Assembly (NCBI GenBank): GCA_024364805.1
Contig: CM044497.1
Span: forward strand, 70,256,721-70,320,720
DNA: 64,000 nt
Origin: Euprymna scolopes
Taxonomy: Eukaryota; Mollusca; Cephalopoda; Sepiida; Sepiolidae
Reading direction: 5' to 3'
Position numbers and translations under genes: made by a program. A model generated the notes under the pieces. It was not told the DNA's origin and made no database searches. It saw only the letters and a program-made list of their open reading frames with translations. Of this stretch, positions 1-12,046 are shown piece by piece (positions within the stretch are counted from its first letter, which is position 1; every line of letters begins with the position of its first letter).

Positions 1-950
1 TACTGCCGCAAATGTAATAAACATGGGCACGAGTCTAAATAGTGTACCAGCGCAGGTGACCGTCGCTTAAGAATTGGCCGATATGCTCGACCAGAGCAAC
101 GACTTCCAGCCGAGGGTAGATCAAGAGGGACGGACGGGATGCTCCGCCTCAAAGAATGAGTGGACGAGTCACTCGAGTACAATCTATCGTAAGACCGACT
201 TCGAGAACCGCCAGTCGCCCAGGATATAAGGGCATCGGCGACCCAGAGGGTGTCAAGGCCCTTGTGCTGTTGAACGTGTGGACAGGCCGGTCATATGGTC
301 AGGATTTATCCGAAACTGCGCTGTTGAACTTGTGGGAATACTGACCACAGGAGGACAGAATGCCATTAGACGGGAAAGAGGTTCCCAGGGCAGGGAGGGG
401 GGGCGGACGCCGCACCACAGAGGTTATCAATGTCCGGACGGACGGGCCGTCGATGGGCGAGTAGTATTTGTTACCAGTACCCATGCAGAGCTGGTTAAGA
501 AGAAAAAAGACGCCACTTAAGTTGCGTCAAGTTCTGACGAAAACAGGAGACTTGACCTGTCCAGTGGAGGTGGGAGGTGAAATTTTCACAGCTCTGGTCA
601 ACACAGGAGCAGCTGTGTTTTTGATAGGTGTGGATGTTTATGAGAGGCTGCTTGATACGGAACCTTTGCAGCCCGTGGATGTGGAGTTGACTGAGACAGA
701 TGGTATGGGCCTTAAACTCGAGGAGACGACCAACATACACCTCAGTGGACGAATGAAGATGTATTTCGCGAAGAATTTACGGAAAGAATTAACGCTCGGT
801 AATGACTGGTTACAAAGTCAGGGAGCGAGAGTCAGTTTTGGACCACCTACACTGACTATTTTGCCGGTGACAAATCCCCTTGACCAAGGCTGGGCGAACG
901 AAGGACACCGTTTGCAAGGCGTCCGAACCAAAATTTCTCTTGGATGAGAT
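1..950 (+). mobile_element. LTR-element fossil: nucleocapsid zinc knuckle and protease region
   Basis: The window opens inside a retroelement polyprotein. The first 50 bases encode a CCHC zinc-knuckle-like motif (CRKCNKHGHES). About 550-900 encodes a retropepsin-like domain with an LVNTGAAVFLIG core and a later LGNDWL motif. Zinc knuckle followed by aspartic protease is the usual gag/pol junction of Ty3/gypsy-type elements. The copy is degraded, with several breaks, and is best read as the 5' part of the envelope-bearing element that continues to 8736. Reverse transcriptase and integrase are not seen between here and env. The 5' LTR would lie upstream of the window. Family placement rests on motif order only. 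Confidence 0.7.
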
Positions 951-3393
951 GAGCTTCCATGATAAGGAAAGCCCGTTTAACGGCGAGAATTAAGGCTCGT
1001 CCGAACAGTGGGGAAATACGTTAGCTGATCCGGCAATAGTACGTTAAGAAAAAAGTAGAGATGTTTGACGAATAATAATAATGATACAGAGATATCCTAG
1101 CTTGAGCACCTCTCGGAAAATTGTACAAGTTTTTTGTTTGTTTGTTTTTTTAGTCGACGGTGAATAGCATAAATTTATTTTGTAGAGAGAAAATACAGCG
1201 AAACAAAGGTTTTGATTTTAAAATATTGTATAATTCTAACAAAGAAGGAAAGATAAAACAGTGTTCACATCCTTGTGAGTGGTCTGAGGAGAGGGAGAGA
1301 GAGACAGCTAGGCTCCACTGTGTGGGTGGAGGTAGTGGGGCGGGGTTCTGCATGAGTCGCTATCTGCTGACTAGGATAGTGTCAGTAGGAGGGGAAGCGA
1401 GTGGCGCTCGCACATGACATTCAGATACCTGATTACCGCCACCCCTTCGCGCACATTGGAGGGGGAAAATATGGAAATATTTTTTTCTTTTCATTTTTTT
1501 CTCTCTCTTTTTCCTCTGGCAGTGTACACCACGTGATCGGAACTTATTAATAAAGATTCGTTAATTATTTTTTTTTGTTGAAAACAAAAATGAGAATATT
1601 AATTTAATCAGTTCCTGAACTTTGACGAAACATTTTAGCTGCATTAATCTGTGTTTTTATGGAGCGATATCAATCGTTGTTATTGAGAATTTGAACTTTG
1701 AGAGTTGAATAAATTTTCTTGAAAATCTTTTTTCTTCTACTCCAGTCTGGGAGGATTTTATTTATCAAACTGAACAGATTTAGTGGGAGTTCAGTTGAGG
1801 ATAATTAAAGCCATTAGTTTCCGATATTAAATGGACCTTTGGGAAGAATTAGAACTTTGACTCAGTCGGGAAGGATTTCTTTTGCGGAATATGAGTTAAG
1901 CGGCCGTAATTTTAATGGAGATTAATTGGAAATAATTATTAGTATCAATGAGTGAAGTGATAACTAAGTTAAGTGCACCCAATTTGGCGCGAAAGGTGAT
2001 TTATATATATTTTTTTAGATTCATTAGTTTCATTGCGAGTAACTTATGCGCATGTTATTCGCGCTTGCAGATATTGATCAACAATAGAATTTCTTGTGGG
2101 GAATCAGAGTTTTGACAATCGCATTGAAGAGTTCAGCTAGCAAGGCCGTTAAATATTATGCATTTTAGTAATTAATTTTTTTCTGTTGTTGTTGGGATGA
2201 ATTCTGGAACATTTCAACTGGACTGTTAGGATGGGTAGTGATTGTGGTTGGGCAGTCCCTTCGTGTAACTCAGTGTGTCTGAGAAGGGCTTGTTCGTGCG
2301 CACTCCCTGGGTGAGACGCTGGGGGCTTGGTTAACATTTTATAGTTTTTATAGATAGGAATGTGTTTGAATTATCGAAGAGGATTCGATAAATCGAGGAA
2401 TCGTATTTTCTTTGGTGTTAAAAAAAATGGGAGGATGGCACCTCCGACCTTAAGATCCCAGTGGTAATTTAAAGATAAGGAAGAATGGTGACGACTCAAT
2501 CGAGTTCTTTTATTGGGTGTGGTGACCGGGAACTATCTTGTTGGCGAATTGCTCTAATCGATGATGCCTGTTTTTGTATGATCTGCTGTCGCAATCTTGC
2601 TGAGAAATCGACGAAGGTGAAGGGTTCTTGGCCCTTGAGAAATTGTTTTGCTTTGATATATGACCACGTTGGTCGGTCGCGGTTGTTCCTTAAGTGGGCT
2701 ACCTTTTGCCGGGAAATTACGAGTAGATGTATGACATATACTAGTTATTAGCGTAAATGTATTTTTTTTGATCAGTGCTCTTTGTACAATACTGCGAGGC
2801 ATACAATTCTTTGACATATTGTAGCCACTGACATGAAACTGTTTTTATTTTGGTCAGCGATCTTTGTACGGTGATTTTATGTGCGTTGCTATTGATATAA
2901 CGTGTTCTTTCTTTTATCAGAATCTTTGACGATATACGGCATAATCAAGGAATTAGTATTGGGAGATTATTCTTGTACTTATTCTTGTGAGATGATTCTA
3001 TACGCGTTGCTATTGATATAGTGTGTTCTTTCTTTTATCAGAATCTTTGACGACATGCGGCATAACCGAGGAATGAACCTTGGAATTTGTTCTCATTCTT
3101 GTTTGATGTTGTTGGCCGACCGTAGTCGCCTTCTTTCTTAAGCGGAGTAGCCACACACGCGGCGTAACTAAGGGAAGAGGGTCCCTGGTAGTTATTTGTT
3201 CTTTCATTTTTTTTCTCATCGTTCCATTGTTGGTAATGCGTCATCGATTGGGCGTGGCCGTGTTTCTTTATATACCTTATTGTTGGGCAGCCATCACAGT
3301 TGCTAAACGCACCCGGCCCCCATATGTTGTTATTGATGTATCAGTTGGACGATTGAGTCGCTGTCGATCCATTTCTTCCTGTCTTTGTAGGGG
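951..3393. other. No gene seen; non-coding part of the LTR-element fossil
   Basis: This stretch has only short chance reading frames on both strands. It is AT-rich with a GA-rich patch near 1280-1350. It lies between the protease region and env, where pol would be expected, so I infer heavy loss or replacement of internal sequence. Just before the env start, at about 3371-3390, a pyrimidine-rich run ends in TTTGTAG. That resembles the splice acceptor which env-bearing gypsy elements use to make a subgenomic env message. Confidence 0.4.
2883..3100. repeat. Tandem duplication, period about 121 bp
   Basis: Sequence starting GCGTTGCTATTGATATA at 2883 recurs from 3004. Both copies share TCTTTCTTTTATCAGAATC and a following GACGA-ATA/CATGCGGCATAA block. 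A weaker third partner (GATCAGTGCTCTTTGTAC versus GGTCAGCGATCTTTGTAC) may start near 2770. It is a local duplication upstream of env and no function is visible. Confidence 0.7.
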
Positions 3394-6300
3394 ATGAGGA
3401 CGATCATGGTGTTGTTCCTGTTAGGACTACTACAGACATCTACTGCGCTGCTAGTGAGGAGGGGTGCCATTTTCAGGAAAACTAGCGAGGTAATAATTAC
3501 ACAGTCGAACCGATTGGTGACACTAATGAATGATTCCCGGTCCTATAGGGACTTTATTAGCACCCATAGAAAAGGAATTGAGCAGTTTGATATATTAAGG
3601 AGAAAATTAATTAGTACCTATGAACAGGTGGGGCAATATATGCAGGTACTGAATCCCTTAGAGGACAAGACGCGCATTTTAAGGCGCCAGTGGACCGATC
3701 AAAGGAACCATTATCAGAGAAGTAGGAACCTGGAACCAGGCCTAGGAGAGCGTTTATACCAATAATAGGGAAAGCTTTAGAGGCATTATTTTGAGTAGTT
3801 ACAGAAGAGCACCTCGAGTTAATAAGGACCCGAATAGAGTAGTTAGAGCGAGGTCAAAAAACGTTGACACAAGTTACCAGGGGGGGGTATCAATATTAAA
3901 TATCACGAGAGAAGAAAAAAGCTTCAACCAGAACTTGCTCCCATACTTACGAAACTGTTTAAGCGCTGCCTTAAGGAGAAGTGCTTTCCGACTCCCTGGA
4001 AGACCTCATCAGTTTTCCCTGTATTTAAGAATTCAGGTGATAAGTCATCTCCCTCTCAGTACAGACCAATAAGTCTCCTGTGTGTTATGAGTAAGTTGCT
4101 GGAATCCATATTAAATAGAGAAATAGTCAACCACCTCAGCAGGAATAACCTTCTTAGTGACACACAATATGGTTTCCACTCTGCAAGATCTACCGCAGAT
4201 GTGCTGACGGTTATATCCCACAGGATTAGTGAATCTCTTGACAAAGGCTTCCTTTCTAGGGCAATTGCTCTTGACATATCAAAGGCCTTCGACAAGGTAT
4301 GGCATAAGGGTCTACTTCACAAGATTTCCAGCTACGGTATAACTGGAAATGTTTTCTCAATCATTAAATCATTTCTCTCCGATAGGTTCATAAAAGTAGT
4401 GGTAGATGGACAAAAATCGGAGGCTTGCAATATAAATGCTGGAGTCCCTCAGGGGTCAATCCTAGGCCAAACTCTCTTCCTGATCTACATCAATGACCTC
4501 CCTAAACACATACTTAAATCATTCGTTGACATCTATGCTGATGACACGACCATTTACGGCAACACATCAAAGGCTGTAAATGACAAAGTTCTCTCTGATT
4601 CTCTCTCCTCTGATCTCGAGCGCGTGGTTCAGTGGGGGAAGATGTGGCTGGTTACCTTTAATACATCCAAAACCAAACTCCTATCCTTACATCATCAACG
4701 CTCTGATCCCCATCTGGCATCAATTGTGATGGATGGATCTCGTCTGGGTGAGGTCCCGTGTTTTGACAAGCTTCTGGGTTTGACATTTACTCCTGATCTG
4801 AAATGGAACACGTACATCAAGTCTGTTGCCAAGGTCGCTGGAAAGATGGTGGGATCCTTCTACCGCTCCAGAAGATATCTCACTACTGATGCAATTCTCT
4901 ATCTATATAAAAGCCAAGTACGTCCAAGGATGGAATACTGTTGCCATATCTGGACAGGAGCTGCTAAAAACAGCCTATCCTGCCTTGACAGAGTACAAAT
5001 TAGACTTCGTGGCTTAGTGGGGGATGCCCTTTTCTCTACCCTGCAATCTCTCTCCCACAGAAGAGACGTTGCGAGCCTATCCTTGTTTCATCGTTATTTC
5101 CATGGCAGGTGCTCGTCTGAACTTCAATCTCTGCCCCCCCCTCGCCAATCTTTCACGAAAAACACCCGTCTAGCTGAATCCACTGTGAAAGATTTCCCCC
5201 ACTCTTTATCTGTGCCTAAATCAAAACGCGGATTCCATGAACAAAGCTTCTTTCTTAGAACTGCACGCCTGTGGAACTCTGTTCCGTCTGCCTGCTTCCC
5301 ACCGGACTACAACTTGGATGTCTTCAAGTCCAATGTTAACAAATTCCTAATGAACCGCCCCCTTATGTAAACACTTCATCAAATCTCCATACTAATGTAA
5401 TGTACTTGCAATAACCCTTATCCCTGAGTTGCTTCCGGGCCTTGATAAGTGGTGATAACTGTGTAAAAAAAAAAGTGCAGGAAAATAGGGAAGGTCTTAA
5501 TGATATAATCAGTCAATTGGAAACCTTGCATGAGGAATTGTGGAATGTGGCTGGTCGAATTAAAACGATAGGTGAAGCATTTTACAAAGATATTTACAAT
5601 TAATGCATATGCTGCGACGGTTACAACGAACCGAGCAGTCATTGGTTGAGTGGACAAATTGGAGGCCCTAGCGTTAGGACATTTGTATAGGGGACAAATC
5701 ATTGGTATAGGGGACAAATTGGAGGCCCTAGCGTTAGGACATTTGCCCCCCAGTGTAATGAGCCTGCATCAGCTGCGAAATGTCTTAGAAGAGATGAGGC
5801 AAAAATTACCATCGCGTCTACGACTTCCAGTTAACCCCGAGGAAGGGTTGTGGGAATATTATAACACCCTGGGGTGTAGCGTGCGGTTAGAAGCTGAACA
5901 AATATTAGCGTTTGTGTCTGTACCTCTCTGGGATCGAGGAACCAAGTACGAGGTATATCAAGTTATTACCCCACCCATTCCCTATCCACTGGACACACCC
6001 AAGTTGTGGTTGGTAGCCAGTTACAGAAGGGAGACAGAATAAGTAGCGTTTAATATGGTAAGAGATAGATTCATGCTGTTGAATCAGCGAGAGGCAGGAA
6101 AATGCCGAAATAATGGTTTTGAAATTTGTCGGTCACAGAGTCCGTTGTATGTCATTGGAGATCATGAGTTGTGTGTGCTGGGATTATTTCAGGGGGATGA
6201 GAGAGTGATAAATCGCATCTGCAAGGTTGAGGTGGCAAGTGAATGTCTTTTGCCACTGGCTATGAGAGTAGCTGAGGACATATGGTTGGTATCCATCCAA

Positions 6301-6738
6301 CAGAAGATGGAATTGCCCAAGGTGTGCGGAAACACGGCTGCTAGGATAATCAAAGTGAGACCACCTTTAACTATGGTAGAACTAGACAGGGGATGTGAAG
6401 TCCGTGGAAAGGGCATAGGGTTACCTGAGTATTATCAGGTTGAGGAACGGTATTTATTAAAAGCACCTGAGGTAGAGTGGGCAAATATCCAATTGAATAA
6501 CCTTACTAACCTTGGGGAGCCTCTGATCCATCGTCCACCGCCACATACTCGACTTAGGTTACCAAAAGTTCTGGAAGGAGTTAGACGAATAAATTTGAGT
6601 GAATTGCAGGCCCGACTAAACGGTCTGGAGAATACAGAATCAAGGGATAGACTTCATAAGGTAGTTGTTACAAGAGTGGGAATGAGCACGCTAGTAATGA
6701 TAATTGTGCTGTTGTTAGCGATTTATGGTGTATGAAAA
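3394..6738 (+). mobile_element. Envelope glycoprotein fossil (errantivirus/baculovirus F type), split by a LINE
   Basis: The 5' part starts with a hydrophobic signal-peptide-like segment (MRTIMVLFLLGLLQTSTALL) followed by charged helical sequence. The 3' part (about 5470-6738) has spaced cysteines, a long ectodomain and, near its end, a single hydrophobic membrane anchor (LVMIIVLLLAIYGV). This overall plan, together with a Y-x-LI-like stretch (YQVITPPIPYP) followed by a cysteine-rich segment, resembles the F-type fusion proteins of baculoviruses and insect errantiviruses. A LINE copy lies inside it at 3914-5474. The reading frame is broken in a few places, so this is a fossil of moderate age. 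Type assignment is by pattern and was not tested by alignment. Confidence 0.6.
3914..5474 (+). mobile_element. LINE family A, copy A1 (5'-truncated, RT open)
   Basis: This is a Jockey/CR1-like non-LTR retrotransposon fragment. From 3916 to 5370 the reverse transcriptase frame is open for about 480 codons. In order it has PSQYRPISLL, ALDISKAFDKVWH, GVPQGSILG, the catalytic YADD (4534-4545), a thumb region and the C-terminal FFLRTARLWNSVP motif. The 3' UTR contains CTTGATAAGTGGTGAT and ends in an A run at about 5465-5474. The endonuclease and 5' end are missing, typical of 5' truncation during target-primed reverse transcription. It is inserted in the env fossil in the same orientation. An uninterrupted frame and close identity to A2 and A4 suggest a recent insertion. 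It is likely inactive because of the truncation. Confidence 0.9.
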
Positions 6739-7848
6739 GGATAAATGAGAGAAGGAAGCGAGGCGATTAGCATCTCTGGGCTGATTGCACAGATGGCAAG
6801 GGAGACCCTGGTTCGAACCCGCCTGTGATTCTGGAAAATGCGACTGCTGCTGACGAAACCGAAGGGTATCCCGAAAACCTCCCTGGCGCTGAGAGACAGA
6901 GGAACTGAAGACTTGAAGATTTCTTTTCTTTTCTCTCTGTTTTATAATATTTTTATATGACGCTGAACTGTCAATCGTCAAAAGGAGATCCCAACGGTGG
7001 CTTGAATGACCGTCTATTGAGGTGAGGAGACATCCTCAATTGAAAAAAAATTCTTACGAGATGCTTACAAGACCTGAATTGTGAAATCATAGGGTGAAAT
7101 TTCAACTACGACTGCTTAAGATGAGAAACATTCCCCTAGTCTAATAAAAAGCGGATCCTTTGAGTACCCTGATTAAAGCTGTATACCCTCTATTTGCAAG
7201 ACTGTGCTATTATTAACAAAGTGGAAAAAATCTTGTGAATTATGAGTGAAACTCTGTGGGAAAATATTTTGAATTATTACTGAATTTCTGAAAAAAATGG
7301 TAAAAGGGGAATAACTCTTATAAAACCCTTGAAAAATATTGAGTAACTTTTCTTTTGTTGGAAAGAAACAAAACTTTTGTTAAACAGGGGAAATAACTCT
7401 TATGAATTGAAAAAAACAATTACAATTTTGCATTTTATTGAGTGACATTTATAAATGGTGATTTTATTTTTAGTTATTATTGCTAATTGATAAAAAAAAT
7501 GAACAAACAAAAAACTTGCATGTGAAAAGAAAAAGAGACTTAATTACCTGATGAACACGTGAACTATGAACCGCATTTTATTATCCCTTATGAACTTATG
7601 AACTTTTGAGTTTCTGAAACCAGTGAACTGACTTTCTTGTGGACTTTTATATGGAAAAGGGGGAGAACCCTGATTGAAGGGTGGTTATTAAACTGTGTAT
7701 ATGTTATCTTTTTTCGGCAGGTAAATTGACGATGGGGAGAGGGAGGTGTGAAAAAAATCTGATGGCGAACTGTGGAAAGGATGGAGCGGTGTATTGAGGA
7801 ATTAGATTCCATTGGTTTTATCGAAGCAATGCAGTCTAAGGGGCCGAA
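6739..7848. other. Non-coding region between env and LTR
   Basis: No gene is seen. The stretch holds a tRNA-like segment at its start and is then AT-rich with many short A/T runs. It ends in a purine-rich CTAAGGGGCCGAA just before the LTR, which could be a worn polypurine tract. Confidence 0.4.
6765..6825 (+). repeat. tRNA-like segment (A and B box), possible SINE head
   Basis: TTAGCATCTCTGGG at 6767 resembles a polymerase III A box, and GGTTCGAACCC at 6810-6820 is a good B box about 30 bases further on. The T-stem does not pair fully and no clean acceptor stem is visible, so this is not a working tRNA gene. It may be the head of a tRNA-derived SINE inserted after env, or chance similarity. 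Confidence 0.4.
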
Positions 7849-8736
7849 TGTAACGTGATCGACCTGAGGGAGCGATTTTCCCCTCATTGAGGAGCTTCAG
7901 ACTTCCCAGGGATCTGAAGAAGGCCGGGTAACTATGCTAAGATTGTTTAATTAATCCCGGACGACGGCGGATATCACAAAGGCTTGAAATTGAAATATAT
8001 AAATATATTTTGCTTTATTGTTTGAAAAATCAGATATATATTTTGTGTTATTGTCAAACTCAGAGAGATAATTGTTATTGAAAAATCGACAACAGGGAAT
8101 GTTAGAATAATGGCGTTGACATTGTCTGACCTGAAGAACACCGGCCAGGGGTTCTGAATGACAAGGTTTAACCTTTAAGATCATGGGAATTAAATGTTGA
8201 TTTTGGTCCAAGATTGCAAAGCTAGTGATATGGCTGAATTGCACACCCGCAATTTCGCCGTTAGGGTTTTCCCAGATGCGTGGCGTGATTCGATTGGCTT
8301 AGGAGATCGTCTCCCCCACGCCTGACCTTACTATATAATGCTAGTATCGCGCGAAACTAGTCAGATACTTGGCAGATTCGAGATTGACGCAGAATCTCGA
8401 GATAACAATATCGCTACCTGAAGACGTGACCAACCCCCATCCTCCATCCGCCTGAGTGCCGTCTCCGAAGAGAAGAGAGATTTGAGACTTTGAAAAACGT
8501 GCTAAGAACTGAAACAATATATTGTAAAAAGACTGTAAATATTTTTTTGTGAATTTAACTCTAGTAGAATAGAATTTCAGGTGTCTGTTTTTCTTCCTTG
8601 CCTGAGCGAGCTTTGCTATTCGTTTTCAGCATACCAGGAATCTGATGTGACCGTCTCTTAGGGAATCAGACATCACGAGCCGAAGTTTTCATAAACGATC
8701 AGGGTCCTTGCATAACGTCCCAAGAGAGGTGGGCCA
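7849..8736 (+). mobile_element. LTR, probably the 3' LTR of the env-bearing element
   Basis: The segment begins TGTAACGTGATCGACCTGA and ends near GGTGGGCCA. Its near-full-length relative is the solo LTR at 25944-26773: both share CGATCGACCTGA-GGAGCG, AACTATGCTAAGAT, a central TTTTGACTGACA-like block, ATGCTAG after a TATA-like ACTATATAATGC (about 8328-8340), and TGCCTG-GTGAGTTTTG-TATTCGTTTTCAG. Immediately right of it the sequence is mid-LINE family B. So the whole env element most likely inserted into a family B LINE whose other half lies upstream of the window. It could instead be an unrelated solo LTR. Confidence 0.65.
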
Positions 8737-9267
8737 AAATTCTGTACCTCTACAAAGCTACCATTTGCCCATGTATTTTTGCCACATTAGGGCTGGTGCA
8801 CCTATTACTAGTCTTTCGCTTTTGAACAGAGTTCAAAAGAGAGTCTTCAACCTGATAGGTCCTGAACTGTTATCCATCCTAACCCTAAAACTGTCCCATC
8901 GACGAAATGGTGCATCCGTCTGCCTGTTTTACAAGTATTTTAATGGTGGATGCTCTGACGAACTACAAGCCCTTGTACCCGCTCGATGTAAATACCCTCG
9001 ACAAACTCAAGAAGCGGCCAAGACCCACCTCTACACAGTAGAGATCCCTAGATGTAAGAAGGCATTCTACTCTAATAGTTTCTTTCCCAGAACTGCTAGA
9101 CTCTGGAACTCCCTTTCGGATTTATTTTTTTCCAACTGACATGCAGAAGTTCAAGTGTATTGTGAATAGACATCTCTACATAGCATTCATGCAACTACTG
9201 TCCCCGATAGTAGCCCCTACATGAAATTGGCACTGTGCCTTGTTTGGGGTAAAAATGGAATAAAAAA
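8737..9267 (+). mobile_element. LINE family B, copy B1 (3' part)
   Basis: Sequence encoding LYKATI-P, a LLNRVQKRVFNLIGPEL-like block, LSHRRNGASVCLFYKYFNGGCSDEL and FFPRTARLWNSL matches the C-terminal region of the LINE at 58226-61146. The 3' UTR has TGTCCCCGATAGTAGCC and ends GCCTTGTTTGGGGTAAAAATGGAATAAAAAA. The left edge is cut by the LTR at 8736. No endonuclease or RT core is present. Confidence 0.85.
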
Positions 9268-9273
9268 TATTAG

Positions 9274-9845
9274 AACCAACCACATCAAAGCCAGGATCGA
9301 CAAGACACGAGAAAACAGCAAATGCAAACTCTGCGGACAAAGAGACGAAATAATTAACCACAAAATAAGTGAATGCAGCAAACTAACAAAAAAAAAAGAA
9401 TATAAAATAGACCTGATTATGTGGGGAAGGTAACACATTGGCAGTTATGCAGACAATTGCATCTTTAACACTTAGGTAAATGGTACAAGCACAAACCAGA
9501 AGCCATACGGGAACATTAAAGTAACAAGATTCTATAGGATATAGATAAACAAACAGATAAACCCATTCAAGCAAGACGACCATACATCATAATAGTTCTA
9601 ACAGCAGACCACATACTAAAGATCAAGGCTGAGAAGCGGAGCAAATGTACAGAACTGGCCAGAGAGCTCAAAGGAATCTGGAAAATGAAGAAAGTCAAGA
9701 CAACAACACTAATAATAGGAGCGCTAAGAACAATACCGAAAAACTTTGACGACAGAATGGGAGAGATTAGAATAAGAGAAATGGCTGAGAATATACAACG
9801 GATAACAATAATGAAAACTGCAGAAAAATATAGGAAAACCCTTTA
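9274..9845 (+). mobile_element. R2-like LINE relic, C-terminal endonuclease region
   Basis: About 9310-9420 encodes a CCHC-type finger (CKLCGQRDEIINHKISEC), followed by a separate frame with RPYIIIVLTADH, LARELKGIWKMKK and LIIGALRTIPKNFD. This order (CCHC finger, then an RPD-like motif, then the VIGALGTIPK tail) is characteristic of the restriction-like-endonuclease LINEs annotated as R2-like in invertebrates. The frame shifts between the finger and the tail, and RPD reads RPY, so it is dead. It abuts the 3' end of LINE B1 in the same orientation. Confidence 0.75.
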
Positions 9846-10002
9846 ATGATCAGACTAACACCACACTTGAACTACAGCTACAAACTGGACACAAAAATGG
9901 CTACAGATGTAAAATGCAAAGGAACATCACCTGTATCAAGAAAACTGAAACTGTATAATTGTAAGGTACCCACTGCGGCCCTGCGTCTCGATCATTCATC
10001 TC

Positions 10003-10003
<1 letters not shown>

Positions 10004-10057
<54 letters not shown>
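10004..10057. repeat. (TG)n microsatellite
   Basis: A pure TG dinucleotide run of 27 units. Confidence 0.98.
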
Positions 10058-10058
<1 letters not shown>

Positions 10059-10579
10059 CCATAAACTGGCACCATACCAAATAAGTGACTAGAGTGGAGG
10101 ACGATGGAAAGACCGAGGAGAGAAAACATGCCAGGCTTTCGCTGGATGGGTACAAAGAGTACTGGGACCTTTGGGAGGCTTATTGCCACCTAAACCCGAG
10201 TGAAGATTAGGGCCGCTGGCAAAAAAAAATCTAGGGTAAGCAGTTGTTGCGATAACGCAAATTCGTTTGCACAGGTTATCGAAAAAGGTGGCGAGTACTG
10301 AAAATCTTGGTAGACTTGTTGTCACTCGGACTTAAGAGAACACCACAAATTGTTCTCAAAGAGAAATCTGTGATGAGGGCCTGGTTGACTACTCTTAGTG
10401 AGTAAATAATAAATTAATGTAGACACCAAGTAGTCCCTTACTTTTTTCACGTGTATGTTTTAGCGCATATATAAACTGGTATTGATACTTATATAGCAGC
10501 AAAATGCATTTCCTACTGAAGATAAATACATAAAAATAACTTAGCCGCAAAAAAAAAAAACTTGCGATTGTTAACCAAC
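10058..10579. other. No gene seen
   Basis: Mixed-composition sequence between the TG run and the transporter exon. A moderately GC part (10085-10330) has short frames on both strands that resemble nothing I recognise. An A run lies at 10549-10560. Confidence 0.5.
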
Positions 10580-10691
10580 CTTGTATAAAGTTATAATCAC
10601 CACCGATGCGTAATTATTGCAGAACATAATGAACCATAGATGGTAAAATAATTTCGTTTTCAACATCTGCATCGTCGTCATATCAATAGAT
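10580..10691 (-). CDS. MFS transporter exon (TM7)
   Basis: On the minus strand the exon follows a strong acceptor: a long T-rich tract ending TTACTTACTAG. It ends at a donor CAAG|GTTGGT. Its first base completes the split codon left by the exon at 34418-34542 (AT+A, isoleucine). It then reads 37 codons beginning SIDMTTMQMLKTKLFY and continuing through the hydrophobic HLWFIMFCNNYASVVIITLY. OFA-type porters have a motif of the form TPREMLKSRxFYLLWxMFLxN at the start of TM7, which this matches in position and character. It ends in phase 0. The next exon was not found in the window. Confidence 0.85.
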
Positions 10692-11062
10692 CTAGTAAGT
10701 AAAACAAAAAAAATGATATTTAGTGTATCAAGATTAGTAACGAGTACATAAAAGTTAAAAAGCAATGATTTTCAATCTAAGGGTAAAATAATCATACGTA
10801 AAAGGTCCATTAAACGTAAACAAGTTAGACTTGTGATCACGTTGTAAAATGTGACATCATGTGAAGATATATATTTTACATATATTGTTATACATTTATA
10901 CCTGTAATAACATTTCTAATCCAAAATTTTGAAACTATTGTTTACAAATAAATTTAATTTTGAATTTAGTAGCAATGTTAACCGTTAAGACAATTTTTAT
11001 GCCAGAGCATTTTCCCATAAAATAATGTAATCCAACAATTTATACCCGGTAATCTAATCTTA

Positions 11063-11064
<2 letters not shown>

Positions 11065-11120
<56 letters not shown>

Positions 11121-11137
11121 GTATATATATATATATA
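11065..11137. repeat. (AT)n microsatellite with GT interruptions
   Basis: AT dinucleotide run broken by two GT units, followed within a few bases by a CCT triplet run. Confidence 0.97.
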
Positions 11138-11141
11138 AAGG

Positions 11142-11174
11142 CCTCCTCCTCCTCCTCCTCCTCCTCCTCCTCCT
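11142..11174. repeat. (CCT)n microsatellite
   Basis: Eleven CCT triplets directly after the AT run; together they form a compound microsatellite. Confidence 0.97.
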
Positions 11175-11651
11175 ATATCTATGTGTTTGTATACCCCTGA
11201 GTTATGTTACACTGGATTTTTTAACTACATGGAATTAAACTTTTTTCAAATATATATAGTTGAAATTAGTTCATTTAAACTTTAATTCTGACAATGATGT
11301 ACTATGGACACCATATTTGTGTAATTACATCCCCCATTTCAAATGTGAAATAAATAAAGGCTGATTTCACAATTCTTTTTGATGACTAACAATAAAATTA
11401 ATTATTTTTAATTAGAAAATTTAAGCCTTATACCTGCGAAAATTTATTTCATTTTAGATGCGATCTAAGTATTATTTTCTTAGACTATTGATTTTTTTGG
11501 TGCGTACTGTATATCTTGTTATAAATACGATTTCGTAATAATTTTTAGATAAATTTGGTAAAAATGATTTCTTTTTTTAAGTTGATTTGCATAAATGATA
11601 TGTCATTGGTTTTAACAAGGCTATAAAGTTCTAAAATATATCTTTAGTTTT

Positions 11652-11710
11652 AGAGAGAGAGACAGAGAGAGAGACACAGAGAGAGAGACAGAGAGAGAGA
11701 CAGAGAGAGA
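11652..11710. repeat. (GA)n/(GACA) compound microsatellite
   Basis: Purine-rich run of GAGAGA with regular GACA interruptions. Confidence 0.95.
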
Positions 11711-11957
11711 TGCGCGTATGTTTGTATTTACTAGCTAATCAAATAGGTTTTGTAGAAAAATGCAAAAGTACTGATGAATTAATGAATTGATTTGAGAAGC
11801 TTAGAGTTTACGATGATGATGAGGTTTGGTATTTAATAAAATATGGGTTTATATAGAGCTCAAAATACTCACATTTTTGGTGTTGAATTTCTAGAATTGA
11901 TTTATTAAAAACAAATGATGTCATAATTTTTGTTAGTTTTAAAATGATTATATACGT

Positions 11958-11959
<2 letters not shown>

Positions 11960-12045
<86 letters not shown>
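11960..12045. repeat. (AT)n microsatellite
   Basis: About 43 AT units without interruption. Frames through it encode only alternating Tyr and Ile. Confidence 0.98.

Positions 12046-12046
<1 letters not shown>

Noticed and set aside
6765-6825. Functional tRNA gene
   Set aside because: B box is good but T-stem pairs poorly and no acceptor stem or anticodon arm could be drawn.
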